From Eudoraea sp. (GTDB lineage Bacteria; Bacteroidota; Bacteroidia; Flavobacteriales; Flavobacteriaceae), in contig JABDRK010000350.1 in NCBI GenBank assembly GCA_013041785.1, positions 1 to 5,888 on the forward strand: DNA of 5,888 bases, read 5' to 3'. Positions 5,460 through 5,888 of the stretch are shown one piece after another. The notes under the pieces are model-generated. The model made no database searches and had not been told where the DNA came from. It saw only the letters and a list, made by a program, of their open reading frames with translations. Every line of letters begins with the position of its first letter. Within the stretch, counting starts at the first letter, position 1. A program made the position numbers and the translations under genes.

Positions 5460-5888
5460 TTAAAAGGGGTCTTCAATTTTTAATCGCTTGCCGTCCTGGT
5501 AAGAGGCTACAAATGCATCTTTAAATCCCATTTCCACCAATTGCTCGCGGAACTTTTGTGCTTCCTCCAGGGTTTCGAAAGTACCCAATGAATAGGAGTA
5601 ATACGGATTGGTCTTTACGAACATGGTGTTCGTCAGGGCTTCAGACGCCAGCGTCACATTGTTATCTACAAAGGATTGTATCTGTACAGAATATACTTTT
5701 TGTTTCTCCAGAAAATTCTTGGCCAGATAAAACTCACGCACCAGGCTTAACTCTTCATTCTGCCTTTTCAGATTATTAATGCGAGACTCTACAATTTTCA
5801 GACTATCCAGAGAAGCGACAACCAAATTGGGGTCGTCAATTTTGTTAGAACTTGTAAGGCCTGCAGTAAAAGCCATGATGGCGAGAAC
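5460..5888 (-). CDS. SPOR-domain protein, 5' end cut by the window edge
   Basis: The 3' 142 codons (stop included) are present; the frame stays open to base 5888. The first residues, VLAIMAFTAGLTSS, look like the end of a signal-peptide hydrophobic core, so only a few N-terminal codons are probably missing and the ATG at 5874-5876 is not the true start. A short coiled-coil-like stretch (VESRINNLKRQNEEL) is followed by a C-terminal SPOR-like domain beginning YSVQIQSF and ending near YQDGKRLKI, with the typical pattern SYSLGTFETLEEAQKFREQL. SPOR domains bind glycan strands of peptidoglycan lacking stem peptides, so a periplasmic envelope role is likely; the exact role is unknown. It sits 2 bp upstream of menA. 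The domain call rests on pattern only. Confidence 0.8.
   Translation of the reverse strand, partial: VLAIMAFTAGLTSSNKIDDPNLVVASLDSLKIVESRINNLKRQNEELSLVREFYLAKNFLEKQKVYSVQIQSFVDNNVTLASEALTNTMFVKTNPYYSYSLGTFETLEEAQKFREQLVEMGFKDAFVASYQDGKRLKIEDPF

Noticed and set aside
5460..5876. SPOR-domain protein starting at the ATG at 5874-5876
   Set aside because: The hydrophobic residues VLAI just upstream in frame continue the signal-peptide core, so the start is most likely beyond the window edge.

Overview
The window looks like chromosomal DNA from a bacterium of the phylum Bacteroidetes (Bacteroidota), probably a flavobacterium. The evidence is a two-component pair typical of the phylum (periplasmic TPR sensor kinase of the HisKA_2 type with a LytTR response regulator), a menaquinone gene (menA) behind a SPOR-domain protein gene, no clear Shine-Dalgarno sequences, and two exact matches to the Bacteroidetes -7 promoter consensus TAnnTTTG. 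Base composition is moderate, roughly mid-40s percent G+C by eye. The species cannot be named from this sequence alone.

Layout. At the left edge is the 3' part of a plus-strand short-chain dehydrogenase/reductase (1-345). It faces a long minus-strand block, with an intrinsic terminator in the convergent gap (376-395). Read in the direction of transcription (right to left), the minus-strand block contains a SPOR-domain protein cut by the right edge (5460-5888), then menA (4552-5457) 2 bp downstream. A LytTR response regulator follows (3763-4515), then a 675-bp stretch without a convincing protein gene (3088-3762), then a TPR/HisKA_2 sensor histidine kinase (1129-3087). The last gene is a UPF0173-type metal-dependent hydrolase (423-1103), 25 bp after the kinase.

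How it works together. The kinase and regulator are the likely partners of one signalling system: periplasmic TPR sensor, one membrane span, cytoplasmic kinase core, then phosphotransfer to the receiver domain and transcriptional control by the LytTR domain. MenA makes demethylmenaquinone. The SPOR protein is probably exported and binds peptidoglycan. The hydrolase is probably co-transcribed with the kinase; its substrate is unknown.

The most unusual part is the gap between regulator and kinase. It holds three successive hairpins followed by U-tracts on the minus strand (3708-3740, 3546-3575, 3328-3355). All three have full-length stems only when transcribed from the minus strand, because they need G.U pairs that become A.C mismatches on the other strand. 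The gap therefore seems to contain one or two short, separately terminated minus-strand RNAs. The first has an exact -7 box and a 12-codon Phe-rich mini-ORF. The kinase probably has its own promoter in the structured 240 bp before its start. No mobile element, CRISPR array, tRNA or rRNA was found. I see no clearly new multi-gene system; the small-RNA candidates are the best lead.
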